The notes: generated by a model from the letters alone, not told the origin. Numbered from the stretch's first letter, positions 30,841-43,044 are shown. The stretch is 64,000 bases of DNA from Locusta migratoria (GCA_026315105.1 CM048750.1:398101002-398165001); one strand, 5' to 3'. Program-made: numbers and translations.

Positions 30841-31990
30841 CCGATCTGTGTCAAGTTCTCTGCCGCCCTGCCAGTGCTTCAAACTCAACTGCCCGCATTT
30901 CTGCAAAATCGTAACACTTGTGACGCCTTAGGTATCTCAGAAACAGTTTGTAGACAGTCTACATCACGAAACAGATCCTCGCATAACGATACTGCAAGTT
31001 TATATTACCGAGCGCAATGACCTGAATACTACATCCTGCAGTCTGTCAGAATGGAGAACAATTTGTATGGAAAAATGTGGTCTGGTGGAAAAACTGCAAG
31101 TATGTGAAGTGCCTCATTTGAAGACAGTTATTCAACCTTGCACGTGTATTGCAGTGTAGCGTTATTGACAAACAGTTATAACATCAACCAATCGTATGAG
31201 GTGTTATTTCGTGTTACATGCCACACGGCCTCCTTGAGGTGTGTATTTCGATAAGGTAGACAGTAAACCATTGAAAATGTAAGTGAAATTTACGTTGTAT
31301 TACTGCTACTGTTGGACGTGTGTAGTAAAGTAGCCAATATCGTACTCAACTTTCATTAAGTATATGATACAATAGTTTTCGAAATCTAATATATGGAAAG
31401 AATTACTTTAGGAAAACAGTTTGCATGGTTACTTACGTATAGATTCGTAACATAGTAGCTACAGAATATTTGTTCCGTAAAGTGATACAAAATAAACGTT
31501 ATCATCCAAGACGTTGGAGTAGGATTATTCTTGTCTGCTTTGTCGCTCTTGAACCTGTAATTTGAACGGACACTAATCTTCCGCACTGCAGTGAATTGAT
31601 GTATATCTCTTAAAAGTACAGTACTTTTTATTAAACTAAAATTTGTACAGAAAGATAAAACAGTTGTTTGTGTCAGGGTAAATTGTAATCATTCCTTCGG
31701 AATTAGTGATCTATAAATTATAGTCTATCGTCCTGTAAATGAGCACTGAAATTTTTTTTGCACACTTTACTCAGACGTGATAATTGTCAGTGTTCGCAAC
31801 TGAAAGCCAATTCACTGGTGCCTGCCGCATGGAATTGGGAGATTTTCTCCATTAAATGTTGTTCTATTTAATAAACAGTTCAGAGTGTTTCCTGAAACTA
31901 AATTATTTTGAGAGCGTCCATATGCAAAGTTGATGTACTGCGAAATTAATAACGACATCATCAGGAACTGGAAGATCTTGTAGTTCTCTA
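30841..31990. other. AT-rich region between CpG block and tandem repeat
   Basis: No feature recognised. If the CpG block is the nompC first exon, this is the first part of intron 1. Confidence 0.35.
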
Positions 31991-31992
31991 CT

Positions 31993-32893
31993 CAGTAATC
32001 AGTTCTCTAGTGAATTCTTTAAGAACATTGTTTCACGGTTATCCGAAAGCAAAACCACTGAAACCTTGCAAGATATTTCAGGTTACCTACTATCCGCTGT
32101 CCTACATCTATGTGACTATCTCCGTGTGCTTAGATTTGGTGAAGAATTTGGCAAAGTGAAATTATTTACTTCCTCGTGTGCAGATCTGTGGACTGCTTCA
32201 TTGAGACTGCCTCCAATCCACCTCAACACTTACTTACAGAAACAAATTATTGCAATAAATATGGTCTATTTGTCTTCAACAACAACGTTTGTGGCTTGAG
32301 ATTTGCTGAAGAATCGGGAAAACTGGAATTATATGCTGCCTTGTGTACAGCTCTGTGGCCTGTTTCAGTAAGACTGTCTCCGATTCAGTTGAATATCTGC
32401 TCAGAGAAGATTCTTGCAGTATATTTGGCCTACTTCTCTTCTCAGTAATCAGTTCTCTAGTAAATTCTTTGAAAACACTGTTTCACGGTTATCCGAAAGC
32501 AAAACCAGTGAAACTTTGCAAGATAATTCAGGTTTTCTACTATCCACTCTCCTACATATTATGAGACGATCTCCGTGTGCTCAGATTTTGTGAACAATTT
32601 GGCAAAGTGAAATTATTTACTTCCTCGTGTGCAGATCTGTGGACTGCTTCATTGAGACTGCCTCCAATCCACCTCAACATTTATTTACAGAAAGAAATTC
32701 TTGCAATAAATATTGTCTGTCTTCAACAACAACGTTTGTGGCTTGAGATTTGCTGAAGAATTGGGAAAACTGGAATTATTTGCTGCCTTGTGTATAGCTC
32801 TGTGGTCTGTTTCAGTAAGACTGTCTCCGATTCTGTTGAATATCTGCTCAGAGAAGATTCTTGCAGTAAATTTGGCCTACTTCTCTTCTACGA
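31993..32893 (+). repeat. 450-bp tandem duplication with sub-repeats
   Basis: The unit beginning CAGTAATCAGTTCTCTAG at 31993 recurs at 32443 with only scattered changes. Within each unit, two related stretches of about 150-170 bp alternate (near 32132 and 32300; near 32580 and 32745), each starting like TTTGGTGAAGAATTTGGCAA and ending CTTC-rich. A further partial stretch (32915-32980, TTCGGTGAAGGATCCGC) leads into the nompC exon. The open frames inside show only non-synonymous changes between copies, so they are not conserved coding sequence. Confidence 0.85.
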
Positions 32894-33077
32894 CGAGCTT
32901 CCGGTGTCGACATTCGGTGAAGGATCCGCAAAACAGTAATATTGGTGCAGTGCTTCGTTCAGCTGGTCTCCAAGCTGTTTGAGTAGCTGGAAACGACCGA
33001 AGGCATCTCAGTTTGGTGGAGTGTCCACTGTACTCGAGGAGAGCGCTCAAGAACACGTGTCCCAAAACGCGTCCGAG

Positions 33078-33419
33078 ATGAAGAAGGCCAACGGACCGCC
33101 CAACGGAGGCAAGAATGGCGGCGCGGGGGGCGCAGGCGGCGGCAGTGGCAGCGGCAGCGCGGACAAGGAGGAGGCCGAGAAGCGCGACTCGCCCAAGGGC
33201 GACCGGCTGTCCGCGTCGGGCGACACCGGCTCGTCGGGCAGCGGCGGGAAGCCGGGCTCCGCGACGGCCGGCATGCGGGAGGCGTCGCTCAAGCTGCTGG
33301 CGCTGACGGCGCGCGCAGAGTGGCCGCCCGTCGACCAGGCCGTCAAGGCGCTCGAGAAGCTGGTGGCCGCCGCGGGCGACGACGCCTACCCGCTGCCGCT
33401 CGCCGGCCTCATGGACCCG
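33078..33419 (+). CDS. nompC: NompC (TRPN) mechanosensory channel, first coding exon
   Basis: NompC is a mechanically gated cation channel of mechanosensory neurons: a long ankyrin-repeat spring precedes a six-helix TRP pore, acting in cilia of touch, hearing and proprioceptive cells. This exon encodes 114 residues. Residues 1-64 are a low-complexity Gly/Ser/Lys-rich start; residues 66-114 (MREASLKLLAL, EWPPVDQAVKALEKLV, PLPLAGLMDP) align with the segment just before the first ankyrin repeat of Drosophila NompC, as I recall it. The exon ends CCG|gtaaca, a GT donor at 33420 in phase 0, where ankyrin sequence would follow. I chose the ATG at 33078 as the first in frame; the frame is open upstream to 32979 without ATG. 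GC content is far above the surroundings. No further exon is seen, so the gene is partial. Confidence 0.78.
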
Positions 33420-33421
33420 GT
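33420..33421 (+). promoter_or_regulatory. nompC: splice donor of nompC coding exon 1
   Basis: GTAACA follows CCG. Protein similarity stops here, and the sequence beyond loses its codon character. Confidence 0.65.
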
Positions 33422-33624
33422 AACACTCCGGCACCGACTCTGCACACCGGCACCGCGGCACGTGCTTGCTCACCTGACACGCGACTCTGCCTGCTGAGCT
33501 TTAGTTCACTTCCTTCCTCGAGAAGCAAATTGAGGAGGGTCGAAAATGGAGTCTGCCGGACCCACTGTCCATCAGATCCACAGTTCATCTCACCCAAGAT
33601 CCTCCAGACCCACAGGTGTTTTGG

Positions 33625-34575
33625 GGCACAGGTCCATTTTGGCTCAATTCCAATTTGGCACAGTTCCATTTGGTTGAGTTGCATTTTGGCACAGTTCCAT
33701 TTGGTTGAGTTGCATTTTGGCACAGTTCCATTTGGTTGTGTTGCATTTTGGCACAGTTCCATTTGGCACAGTTCCACACAATTCCATTGTGGCACAGTTC
33801 CATTGTGGCACAATGGCAGTTCCATTGTGGCTCTGTTCCATTGTGGCTCTGTTCCATTTTGGCTCTGTTCCATTTTGGCTCTGTTCCATTGTGGCTCTGT
33901 TCCATTTTGGCTCTGTTCCATTTTGGCTCTGTTCCATTTTGGCTCTGATCCATCTTGGTACAATATCAATTAGGCACAGTTTCATTTGGGTCAGTTTCAT
34001 TTGGGTCAGTTCCATTTTGCTACACTTCCATTTTGCTACACTTCCATTTTGCTACACTTCCATTTTGCTACACTTCCATTTTGCTACACTTCCATTTTGC
34101 TACACTTCCATTTTGGTATAGTTCCTTTTGGCACAATACCAATTAGGTACAGTTGTATTTGGGTCAGTTCTATTTTGTCATAGTTCCATTTGGCACAGTT
34201 CCATTTTTCTACAATGCCATTTGGTACAGTTCCATTTGTTACAGTTCCATTTGTTACAGTTCAATTTTGGCACAGTTCCATTTCGCAGAGTTCCATTTGG
34301 TACAGTTCCATTTGGTACAGTTCCATTTAGGCACAGTTCCATTTTGGCACAGTTACAGTTTGGCACAGTTACAGTTTGGCACAGTTACAGTTTGGCACAA
34401 GTCCCTTTTTGGTACAGTTCCATGAGGTACAGTTCCATTCTTGTACAGTTCCATTTTGGCACATTTGCATTTGGTCCAGTTCCATTTGGTTGTTCCATTT
34501 TAGCACAGTTCTATTTTGTCACAGTACCATTTGGTACAGTTCCATTTTAGCAAGGTTCCATTTGAGCGCAGACCC
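33625..34575. repeat. minisatellite of ~14-19-bp units (GTTCCATTTTGGCACA type)
   Basis: Dozens of imperfect units repeat the core TTCCATTTTGG with variable endings: GGCACAG, GGCTCTG, GCTACAC and GGTACAG blocks each form local homogeneous runs. All six frames stay open for long stretches, so the 60-190-codon open frames here are artefacts of the repeat. It lies about 200 bp into the presumed nompC intron. Confidence 0.93.
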
Positions 34576-36674
34576 ATCAGATTGCAGTATCAATAGGGAC
34601 TGACCTATTGAGAATATGAGGGCAAACAATATAGATGGGGGATCTATGACAGAAAGAACTTTTGGTCACATTTTCCTCTGGAAGAATAGTAGTATGATGA
34701 GAATAATTTGAAAGGTGTAGCAGTTACATCATGCTACACTACAAGAGGCAATCAACATAATGTGATGACTGGAAGGTCCAAAATAGCGTGTTTTTTATGG
34801 GTAGGTGGAGTACAGAGAATGGGGTGAGAAGGGGGGGGGGAGGGTAAGAAGGCCACACCAGTGTCTGGCGAGATCCTTTCTCCAAATGGATACCTTGATG
34901 ATGACTTGAAAGAAGCAGCAGGAGCCTCATATAACAATGGAAGACACATGTCACTAATTCATGAGGAGAAACAAGACTGGAGATCCAACAACGTAAGGTC
35001 TGTGATTAATTTTTTCATAGGCTCCATTATGAGTGGGTAAGGGGGAAAAAAGTCCACCGGAAAGCTGTAAAACAGATATGTAAAGTGGTATTTTGTAGTC
35101 ATGTCCTCAAGGACAACAGATGAACAGGCTGATAATTCTGATACGAACTGCAGGTCCATCAATTCCCAGCATACAAAGAGACGCACCTGTTACAGTGATG
35201 AGGGAAAACAATGACAAAAGGGGTTTGCGCCGGTTTCTTCCTCAGCAAGAAGAGAAGAATAGCTGAGGCTAATTTACAAGGAAAGGAACGTCTATTAGAC
35301 CTCAGTATGGCTGAGGATGAACCTATGGAGATGATGTACGCAAACAAATACAAAAGGTGTATGTGTGTGAGGGGGCGGGGCTGGGGGAAGGAGTCACAGT
35401 CAGTTCCTTCATGCCTCAGAGGGGAAAAGCAATAGTCTAGATTCTAGACATCAAAAGGCTTCCCTGAACTGTAGTACTGGACAATGCATGCCAGTTTCCA
35501 GCAAACGTTTTCAGATATTCTCCACATGAAATGCTATAATTCTTCTTGTCTGACTTTTCATTCATACTCCAGTGGCGATTCCGAGCTTGTCACAGACATT
35601 CATTTGATACGTGTTCAAAGGGGTATCCATTGTGAACAACAGTATAGACACCCTCGTAGTGGACAAAAGACTCCATGATACCAGTGGCAGCGGTTAACAC
35701 CTGTTGGTTAGTCAACACATCGAAGGCTTTGGAATGCTTTTATACAAACCAACACTGTCCACATTCGCCAATGCATCACCACTAGAAAGTTCACCATTGC
35801 CAGTCGCACCTGACAGATATGCCAATGTATATACCCTTTGACATGCAAAAGAAAGTATCAGTACGAATGCACGAAATATAAAACAGTTTTTATGTTTGAC
35901 ATACCATTTACAAAAGTTAAAAGATTTGTGATTGACGTGCCATTATAATGTCGTGCACCTTCATGAAATGGAAAGCACTGGACACAAGTCATCAGATTAT
36001 GGTACCCTAAGTGTACCGAAACCGGTCGCCAACAAATAAATATATTAATTATGATATTGGCATTTTAATACTTTAAAGTAAAAAGATCGCCGCCTTACCA
36101 CGGAAAAATTAAATAAAAAACAACTATGGAACATTATTTTATTATTATTATTCTCTTTTTTACTTATTATTCCTTCGATTCTTGGTAGATCATCAGATTG
36201 AAGTAAAAGCAGATATTTGTGTATCTTCTATGTTTATTTTTATTTTGTTATCCACATTTTGGCTTACACGGCCATTTTTAAACTAAGTTTTTTTTTCTCA
36301 AACAATTTACATTATTTGTAAAATGCTTGGAATACGTTTTATTCCTCTAGACTTAGATTCAAGCACAAGACATTTTATTGTAATGACATAGTGCACCTAT
36401 GCACTCTAAATTATATTATGTAGCAACTGATTGAATGTACAAGGTATGTCTTTTTCTCGAAGTATGTGCGATTTTGCTCTTATGAATATATTGATATTTC
36501 TTCTCGTTTTATTGAAATGATATGTATGTTTTAAATTTCCGTCATCCCTTTTTTAACAGATGACGGCCTTGTAAAATTTTTTTGGATCAGATGATGCTGG
36601 CAGAGTCCAGCAAAACCGGTCGTTCGAAATAAAATCAATCATCAGCAATTTTGACTTTAATATTTTTGAACATA
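34576..36674. other. unassigned presumed intron sequence
   Basis: Holds no recognised gene. Two sites carry the GAAACCGGT-type tail motif described in the findings (36008-36040, 36590-36635). A G run and several short open frames are compositional. Confidence 0.3.
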
Positions 36675-36686
36675 TTAATGAAATGA

Positions 36687-36868
36687 GCCGCGGCGGAGTG
36701 GCCGAGCGCATTGAGGCGTTATGCGCGAGGCCGTTCCCCGTCGGGGGTTCGAATTCCCCCTCGGGCATGGATGTTTGTGCTGCCTTTAGTATAAGCTAGT
36801 CCATACGTAGGTTGTAAGTTTAGGGACTGATGACCCCGCAGTTAAGTCCTTTAAGCTTGACAAACATT
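36687..36868 (+). mobile_element. tRNA-derived SINE, copy 7 (variant head)
   Basis: The head GCCGCGGCGGAGTGGCCGAG matches copy 3 and differs from the GGCCGCGGTGG type; the B box GGGGGTTCGAATTCCCC is intact. Twelve-base target duplications TTAATGAAATGA lie at 36675-36686 and 36869-36880. Confidence 0.95.
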
Positions 36869-36880
36869 TTAATGAAATGA

Positions 36881-38340
36881 AAGGATAATGCGCACAATAT
36901 AAGCCAGCGTGTAAAGAGATGAAGTGTTACCGGTGGGACCAACTGAAACTTCTGAACTCGGGGCTTGGTGAGTCGCGACCACGCCTTATAGGTGCTGGTC
37001 TGTCATTCGAATGCGGGTTTAGTGCATTTCGTGAGCAGTTTGGTAAAGCAGTACTCTTTTGAGCGTGATTCTACGCCGTTCATTATCACAGATGTTTCCT
37101 CCTGTGACGTCGTAACACGTTCCTTTAAATGCAACATGAAGACGAACAAAAGGCTCTCCACCAATTTGTCTAACAAGGTGATCACATGGTTATCAGATTT
37201 CTGAAGTACTTTATATTTATGATACTTGAAGATCAGAACTTAAATAACAATTAGCCAAAGCCATTTGACTGAACTCTAAAAAATTCTCGAGAAATTCGAC
37301 TTTGAAATTTTGCAAGTTTCAATAAAATATAAAATACGATTCTCATATGATAAGAAACGAATTTATTGGAAACACACACTGAAAGAGGCCAACATGAGAC
37401 ATAAGGAATAAAGTTGAAGGGCACTACACGGACTCTTTGGGGGAAGCTGGAAGCCAGATATCAGTGAGCGTGGAAGAAATAACCGAGAACTTACGGTGTA
37501 AGTATTGATCGGAAGGACGTGTAGTGAACGGATCGTGTATTCATAGTACTTTACATACAGAAGAGATTCAATAAAAATCAAAGAGACATTCAAAGGAATT
37601 ACAAAGCAAATATTATTAGTTGATGAACAAAATTCTCATTTATAACTAACAATCGCACTATTTTTCAATCTGTAGTATAATAGAACTGTAATTTTACGGT
37701 GTCTGTCGTTATCTTGTCTGAACAGATTTATGTCCAAGAATTCTCAATGAATTTTTGTGTTGATTTCGCGGGAAAAGTCGATGTTTTGAAGTAGGCTAAA
37801 GGCATTATTTCCTCAAAATCGGAACTTAGAAAGAGAAGATTTTCTCATTTTAAAGTTTTACCTGTATCCGTTTACGGTGTTTGTCTGAACTCACCGCTCT
37901 CAGTACCAGCGTGCAGCCTGTTGGCATCGTTACTACACTAGTGCTTATGCAAAACCTCGAAGTAATTGGACAAATAGCTCAAAACATAATGCTCATTTGA
38001 TCTAAACAAATAAACCCTAAAATGGGGCTGCTTTCATTATCTTGCCCCTGTTGTCAAAAGCAACAGTTACTAGAGGCACAATTGTTGCTACAGTATTTCG
38101 GTAGCGAGCACCACTGACTTCAGTGCGGGTGTATTTATTCGTTCGTGTACTGTCCACAAGAAGCTCTGTTATGACTCGTTTGTTGCAGTGAGATTCAATC
38201 AAAGCAACAGTTTGTAGGTAAGTGACTTTTTAAAAGTCGTACCTTCAACAACTTCAAACTCAATATGGATAAAAGAAATTTCGAAGTGACCATTATAATC
38301 ATGCAGTGAAGGCTTTCACGACCGGCTGAAATAATTGCTG
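36881..38340. other. unassigned presumed intron sequence
   Basis: No gene or element recognised; short open frames on both strands look random. Confidence 0.3.
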
Positions 38341-38350
38341 TTGAATCTTT

Positions 38351-38415
38351 CGGGTTATGTGGTCGTGGTCGAAGAAGGACCAGATACGTTTCTTCGATCA
38401 CGACCACATAACCCG
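38351..38415. repeat. near-perfect 26-bp hairpin
   Basis: Arms 38351-38376 and 38390-38415 pair over 26 bases with a single G-T mismatch (a wobble in RNA) and a 13-base loop. It could be the inverted end of a small foldback element. Confidence 0.85.
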
Positions 38416-38455
38416 GAAGAGTGACCATTATAAGTCGCTACATTTAAAAAAATTG

Positions 38456-38524
38456 TCTCCGGGAGGGAATGGCAGTCACGGATTTGCGTGACTGCTACCA
38501 CCGGAGTTTCGAGTCGTCCTCGGA

Positions 38525-38572
<48 letters not shown>

Positions 38573-38664
38573 GTCCTTAGATGAGTTGAGGTAGTTTGTA
38601 GGTCGAGGGATCGATTAACTCAGTAATTTGGTCTCTTAGGACGACATTCATTTCAACATTTTGA
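38456..38664 (+). mobile_element. degenerate SINE with (GT)n, second subfamily
   Basis: A decayed tRNA-like head with B-box remnant GGAGTTTCGAGTCGTCC is followed by CGGACACGTGTG and a (GT)n run (38529-38569). Then come TTTGTCCTTAG, GTAGTTTGTAGG and a final CATTTCAACATTTTG, a diverged version of the SINE body. It is related to 10728-10862. Confidence 0.65.
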
Positions 38665-38757
38665 TTTGAAGAAAATTGTGAGTGTTGATTTGGAAAAGTG
38701 CGCTGCGTGTTGTTTTTCTCCTCTGATTTGTTCTCAAATAATCTTAAATTTATCTTC

Positions 38758-40140
38758 TACTAGCTGTAAACCTGGCGTTACACGGGTGTTTGTTTATCCT
38801 ACACTCCCGTTGTCCACCTCCCCTTACCCCCTCTCTCTGCATCCACTACTTTCTCTCCCATCTCTTCTCTCTGTTCGTTTCCACCTTTCCCTCTCTCGGC
38901 AAAGTTTTCTCCAAGGTACCCTCTGTCATCTAGCATACAAACATTTATGTATCCAGTCATATTCCTCTCGGTATAAAGGTCATGTGTGCAAAAATTCATA
39001 AAGATATGAGCAAAAATATGCATTTTGTAAAATTTCCGTATGTTAAGTACCCCCCACCATGCACAGAGCGAAATTTTGTACAGACAGTGACATTCGTCTT
39101 GTTTTTACGTTGGAGTGTGCAAAATTTCATCAATATCGGAAGAAAACTATAAATTTCTATGCAATAGAAACACAGGGTCACAATGGGAAACGCTCTTTGT
39201 TGTTCTCAGATATTCCAGTTTTATTTCATACAATTATTGTTCTGAGAATAACGAAAACAACGAAAAAGGATCTATGAAATCGGTCTAGCCGTTCACAAGT
39301 TATGGCGCGACCAAGGTATTTAGGGATCTATTTTTATGTTGCAAAGTACCCCTCCCCATGTACCGTATGAAACTTAATGTAGACGGTGACCTTTCTCTTG
39401 TTTTGAAGGTCAAGCGTGCAAAATTTCGTGAAGATCGGAAGGAAAAAGTATATTTCGTGAGTCTGTAGGAGAAGTATGCTCCGCCATGCACCTATCACAA
39501 AATACTTTCTTGGCTGACGTTTTCTACCTATTAACTACAGTCCTGCCAAATTTCAGCTTTATAAGTGAAGTAGTTTTCGAGATTTCGTGTTCAGTTAGTA
39601 AGTAAATACCCTTTCACTTTTATATAGATAGAGATTAAGAAAGCAGTTTGCTTAATTTTGGATGGAAGAAACTTAAAGGAGACTTGCAGACAACAATAAA
39701 TAGGAACATGCAAATCTGTAATGCTAACTTTATTTGATACGAGGTCATGCCTGATTTGACAGTTTTATGGCATCTACAGCGAAACCGTTGTGAGCGGTAG
39801 ACTTATTTTCCTATTATCATTTTACGTGGTGTTTGGGGGGGGGGGGGGGAGTCAGTTACAAAACACTTCATAAACTCCGAAATTACAAGCAAACTTTGTT
39901 GCAGGTCCCTAGCTACTCCTATTTTCCATTAATTACCGCATACATCTGGGTATTCTCACGCTGTGGCATCTCGTTATTTATGACGTCATATCTCCTGAGC
40001 CATGTGTCGTGCTCTTTTGTTTCTGGGTCGGGAACCTTCGTGGGCGTACGGTGAACAGTTCACCAAAGTTTCATTGCATTCGAATGAACGGTTTATGAAC
40101 ACATAGACGACAAACATTCATTTTTAGATATATAGATATC
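38758..40140 (+). repeat. non-coding repeat of the ACTAGCTG family
   Basis: Begins ACTAGCTGTAAACCTGGCG and ends with CATTCATTTTTAGATATA. It holds two diverged tandem stretches of about 300 bp (near 39030 and 39340) sharing a GTGCAAAATTTC(A/G)T core, a poly(G) run (39834-39849) and GACGTCATATCTCCTGAGCC, also seen near 27405. It is related in style to 26184-27570. No protein was found. Confidence 0.55.
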
Positions 40141-40300
40141 GTTAGTGTTGGGTCAAGTATCCTGCAAAAGACATTCATTAGCAAAAGTATCTCACTGTTT
40201 GTCAAACGAAGTTTATAAAAGGACTTACAAGTAATTTCCAAATAGAAGTGGTTGCCCTTGTCAAATACATGGAGCCAACCTGAGACGGGCATTTACTTCT

Positions 40301-40525
40301 CAAATGTTCAAATGTTTGTTAAGCTTAATAGACTTAACTGCGGGGTCATCAGTCACTAAACTTACAAACTACTTCTCAACTACCTCACAAACTACTTATG
40401 AACTACCTTATACTAAAGGCGACACAAACATCCATGCCCGAGGGGGGATTCGAACCCCCGACGGGAAACCGCCTCGCGCATCGTAGCATAGCGCCCCAAT
40501 GCCCTCGGCCGCTCCGCCGCGGCCC
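40301..40525 (-). mobile_element. tRNA-derived SINE, copy 8 (body with short duplication)
   Basis: - strand copy with the GCCGCGGCGGAGCGGCCGAGG head and intact B box GGGGGGATTCGAACCCCCG. The body segment ACAAACTACTT occurs twice (40363-40373 and 40387-40397), a small internal duplication. Target duplications TTTACTTCT lie at 40292-40300 and 40526-40534. Confidence 0.93.
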
Positions 40526-40889
40526 TTTACTTCTGTAAAAGGAATTAACGGAATAATAAAATCTCCATATCTCGTCGATAAAAGTCTTTTCACAGTCACC
40601 TTGAATCCTTCATTATTGTTTGCTGTTTCTCTAATAATATGTATTACATATGGCGAGGCCCCGAAGTTCCTTAGCACATTACTGACGACTTCGCTGAAGA
40701 GCCATAGTACATGTACGGCTCAGTCACACCGAAATTATTGACAAGGAGGCGTCTAACGCGATAATAGTGTTCGCGCACATTGCCGAATGGCGAGAAACTC
40801 TTACTCATTGGATCGGTTATTGTACTTTTAAAAGATCATTCTTTGCTTGTGTTGTCTGAGAATCCAAATTCACCGAGCGCGTAGATATT

Positions 40890-41460
40890 TTACGAGTTTA
40901 ATACGGGATCATACGAATTCAGCAACTTTTACCTGCTGGTCTTAAACCAAACACTCGAAATCAGCAATTTATTTATATTATTCTTGAAGAAGCATACACA
41001 AAATTAATACATTCAAAACTGATCCAAGACTGACTTCCATACTGACAGGCAAAGTAATACTACTCCCAACTGACTTATGACTGACTTGCAACTAAGTTCG
41101 CGCCAATTCGCGCGTATTAATACATAATATTGTGTTCTAGAACATTCTGGAACACGGAAGTTACAATTTTACACAGTAAACATTTTGTTCATGAAACATA
41201 CATAAATTTTGCTTTACGTAAAGATACACAAAATTATGACAAATGCAATAATATATTTTTATATCATAACAAATAAAACAAAAGATCGTAAGTAAACAAC
41301 AATTAGCGCAGTGTTAATATATGTTTACATTATTTGAAATTGTTAAATCAAAGCAACTAATCAATTCTACAGACAGTAAAGCATTACATTACGGTCAATA
41401 CATTATAGAAAACCTCTGATATTGTTAGTGATTAATTTCATTAACAAACACATTATTGTC
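40890..41460 (-). repeat. dispersed repeat, inverted partner of 23880-24330
   Basis: On the - strand it shares CTTACGATCTTTTG, ATTTGTCATAATTTTGTGTA and TATTAATACGCGCGAA with 23880-24330. An AATAAA-like site (ATATAAATAAATTG on the - strand) near its end is compatible with an LTR. Confidence 0.55.
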
Positions 41461-41774
41461 CAACATTAAGCTTAAGACTTTCAGTAATTAATTTATTTAT
41501 TTCATTAAAAGACCCAAATAATGAAAGTGAGTAAAGCAATGTGACGTGTCAGAAGTGCTATAAAATGCTTTTATAATATAAACATGGAATATTAGGGTAT
41601 GATACCACGACCGAATAAGGTATCATATGTTGCATTAATCAAAACAAACGAGACCTTCCAGGCTCAATACATTACACTAGGAATTAAAATTTCGAACAAC
41701 TTTAATTAGAAAGAACACAAAGAAAATATCGTACGGAAGACGAATGTAAGGTTTCGTTTTGCTGGCAGCTTACT

Positions 41775-42275
41775 TACAAGGTACAGTAGTTTTCCTAAGG
41801 AAACTGCCTACACTACGCCTGAGTGTCCTATTTTGCAGTACTGCTGCCCATTGTGGGGACTTACGGAGGATGTTGACAAAGTTCAGAGAAGGGCAGCTCT
41901 TTTTGTATTATTCCGATACAGGGGACAGAGAGTCGCGAAAATGATGCACGAGTTCGGGTGGAAATAATTAAAAGCGAGGTGTGTTTCGTTGCGGCAATTT
42001 CTATTTGCGAAATTTCTGTCAATAACTTTCTCCTCCGAATGCGAACATATTTTGTTATTATCCACCTACATCGGAAGATATGATCATCATAATAAAATAA
42101 GAGAAATCGGATCGAAAACTGAAAGATCTGCGTGTTTTTCTCACGCGCTACGAGGGATTGGAACGACGGAGAAATGTTATGAAAGCGGTTCGATAAACCC
42201 TCTGTCAGGCACTAAAATGTGGTTTGCAGAGTACGTATTTACAAGTAGATGTACTGTGTTGATGATCTACTGGAC
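41775..42275 (+). pseudogene. CR1-like LINE 3' end
   Basis: Frame fragments read GQLFLYYSDTGDRESRKMMH, EFGWK, CVSLRQFLFAKFLSITFSSE, ILLLSTYIGRYDHHNKIREI and SHALRGIGTTEKCYESGSIN. These correspond to the LINE C-terminus that precedes the stop and 3' tail. The tail contains GATAAACCCTCTGTCAGGCA and ends GTACGTATTTACAAGTAGAT (42232-42251). Stops and shifts make it dead. It is the same family as 27915-28541 but more diverged. Confidence 0.8.
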
Positions 42276-43032
42276 ATAGAAGCACAGATTTAGGAAACTA
42301 ACATGAAAAGTTATCTAGTTTTAAAGTAGAAGAGTAGATGAATTTTGAAAATGCAAGGATATATGCTTAACATTTTTGTCCACTGGATTACAAATGAACA
42401 ATGTAAAATGGGTTGTTCTGTCTGCCTCAAAAAAGTAGATGAAACTAAGTCCAGTCTAATCTTAGAAAATACCGATCTTCAATGGAAAACTCATGGTACT
42501 GGAGGCGCAGACAGCGCAGTGAAACAACGTAAACATAGAGAACACCGCAGTTAACAACATTACAATCAGAAACAGAACTAGTAAAACACTATAAATTTTA
42601 TATGTCAAGAAAACCGAACTGGAAGTGTCAGTTATTTCACAAATTCTTTCTGAAATCTGGTGTAATAGACAAAATGCAATGAATTAAGGACGTGTCACAG
42701 TTGTGAAGAACGTAATCGCTTTAGTATAACAAAATAGTGGAGCTAGAAAGAAAGTTAAAAAACAGGGCGTTGGTTTCAAAATAACTGTATTATGAAAGAA
42801 TAAGCAAGGAGGTTACAGTTGAGTATTTCACCCGAGAACAAAACGGTATTTGCGAAATAAAAAATATATAAAATGGATTTCAGAACACATTGAAAATGCC
42901 CTTATGTTATCTTAAAATGCGTTTGCTAAGAAGAAAGAAGTTATTCGACATACTAAACCTGGACAAATAAGATTAATAGTTAGTCAGGCGATTTATACAA
43001 AGCACTCAGTTCACTTAAGGCTACATCAGCAA
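42276..43032. other. AT-rich presumed intron sequence
   Basis: No feature recognised. Confidence 0.3.
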
Positions 43033-43044
43033 AAACATTTGATA

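Noticed and set aside
32066..32982. Repeated ~50-residue peptide in the 450-bp tandem repeat as a possible repeat protein.
   Set aside because: Differences between the two copies compared are all amino-acid changing, stops occur between units and the frames are not consistently linked.
33409..34550. Many overlapping open frames of 60-190 codons on both strands, rich in repeated short peptides.
   Set aside because: They are by-products of the minisatellite, whose unit lacks stop codons in most frames.
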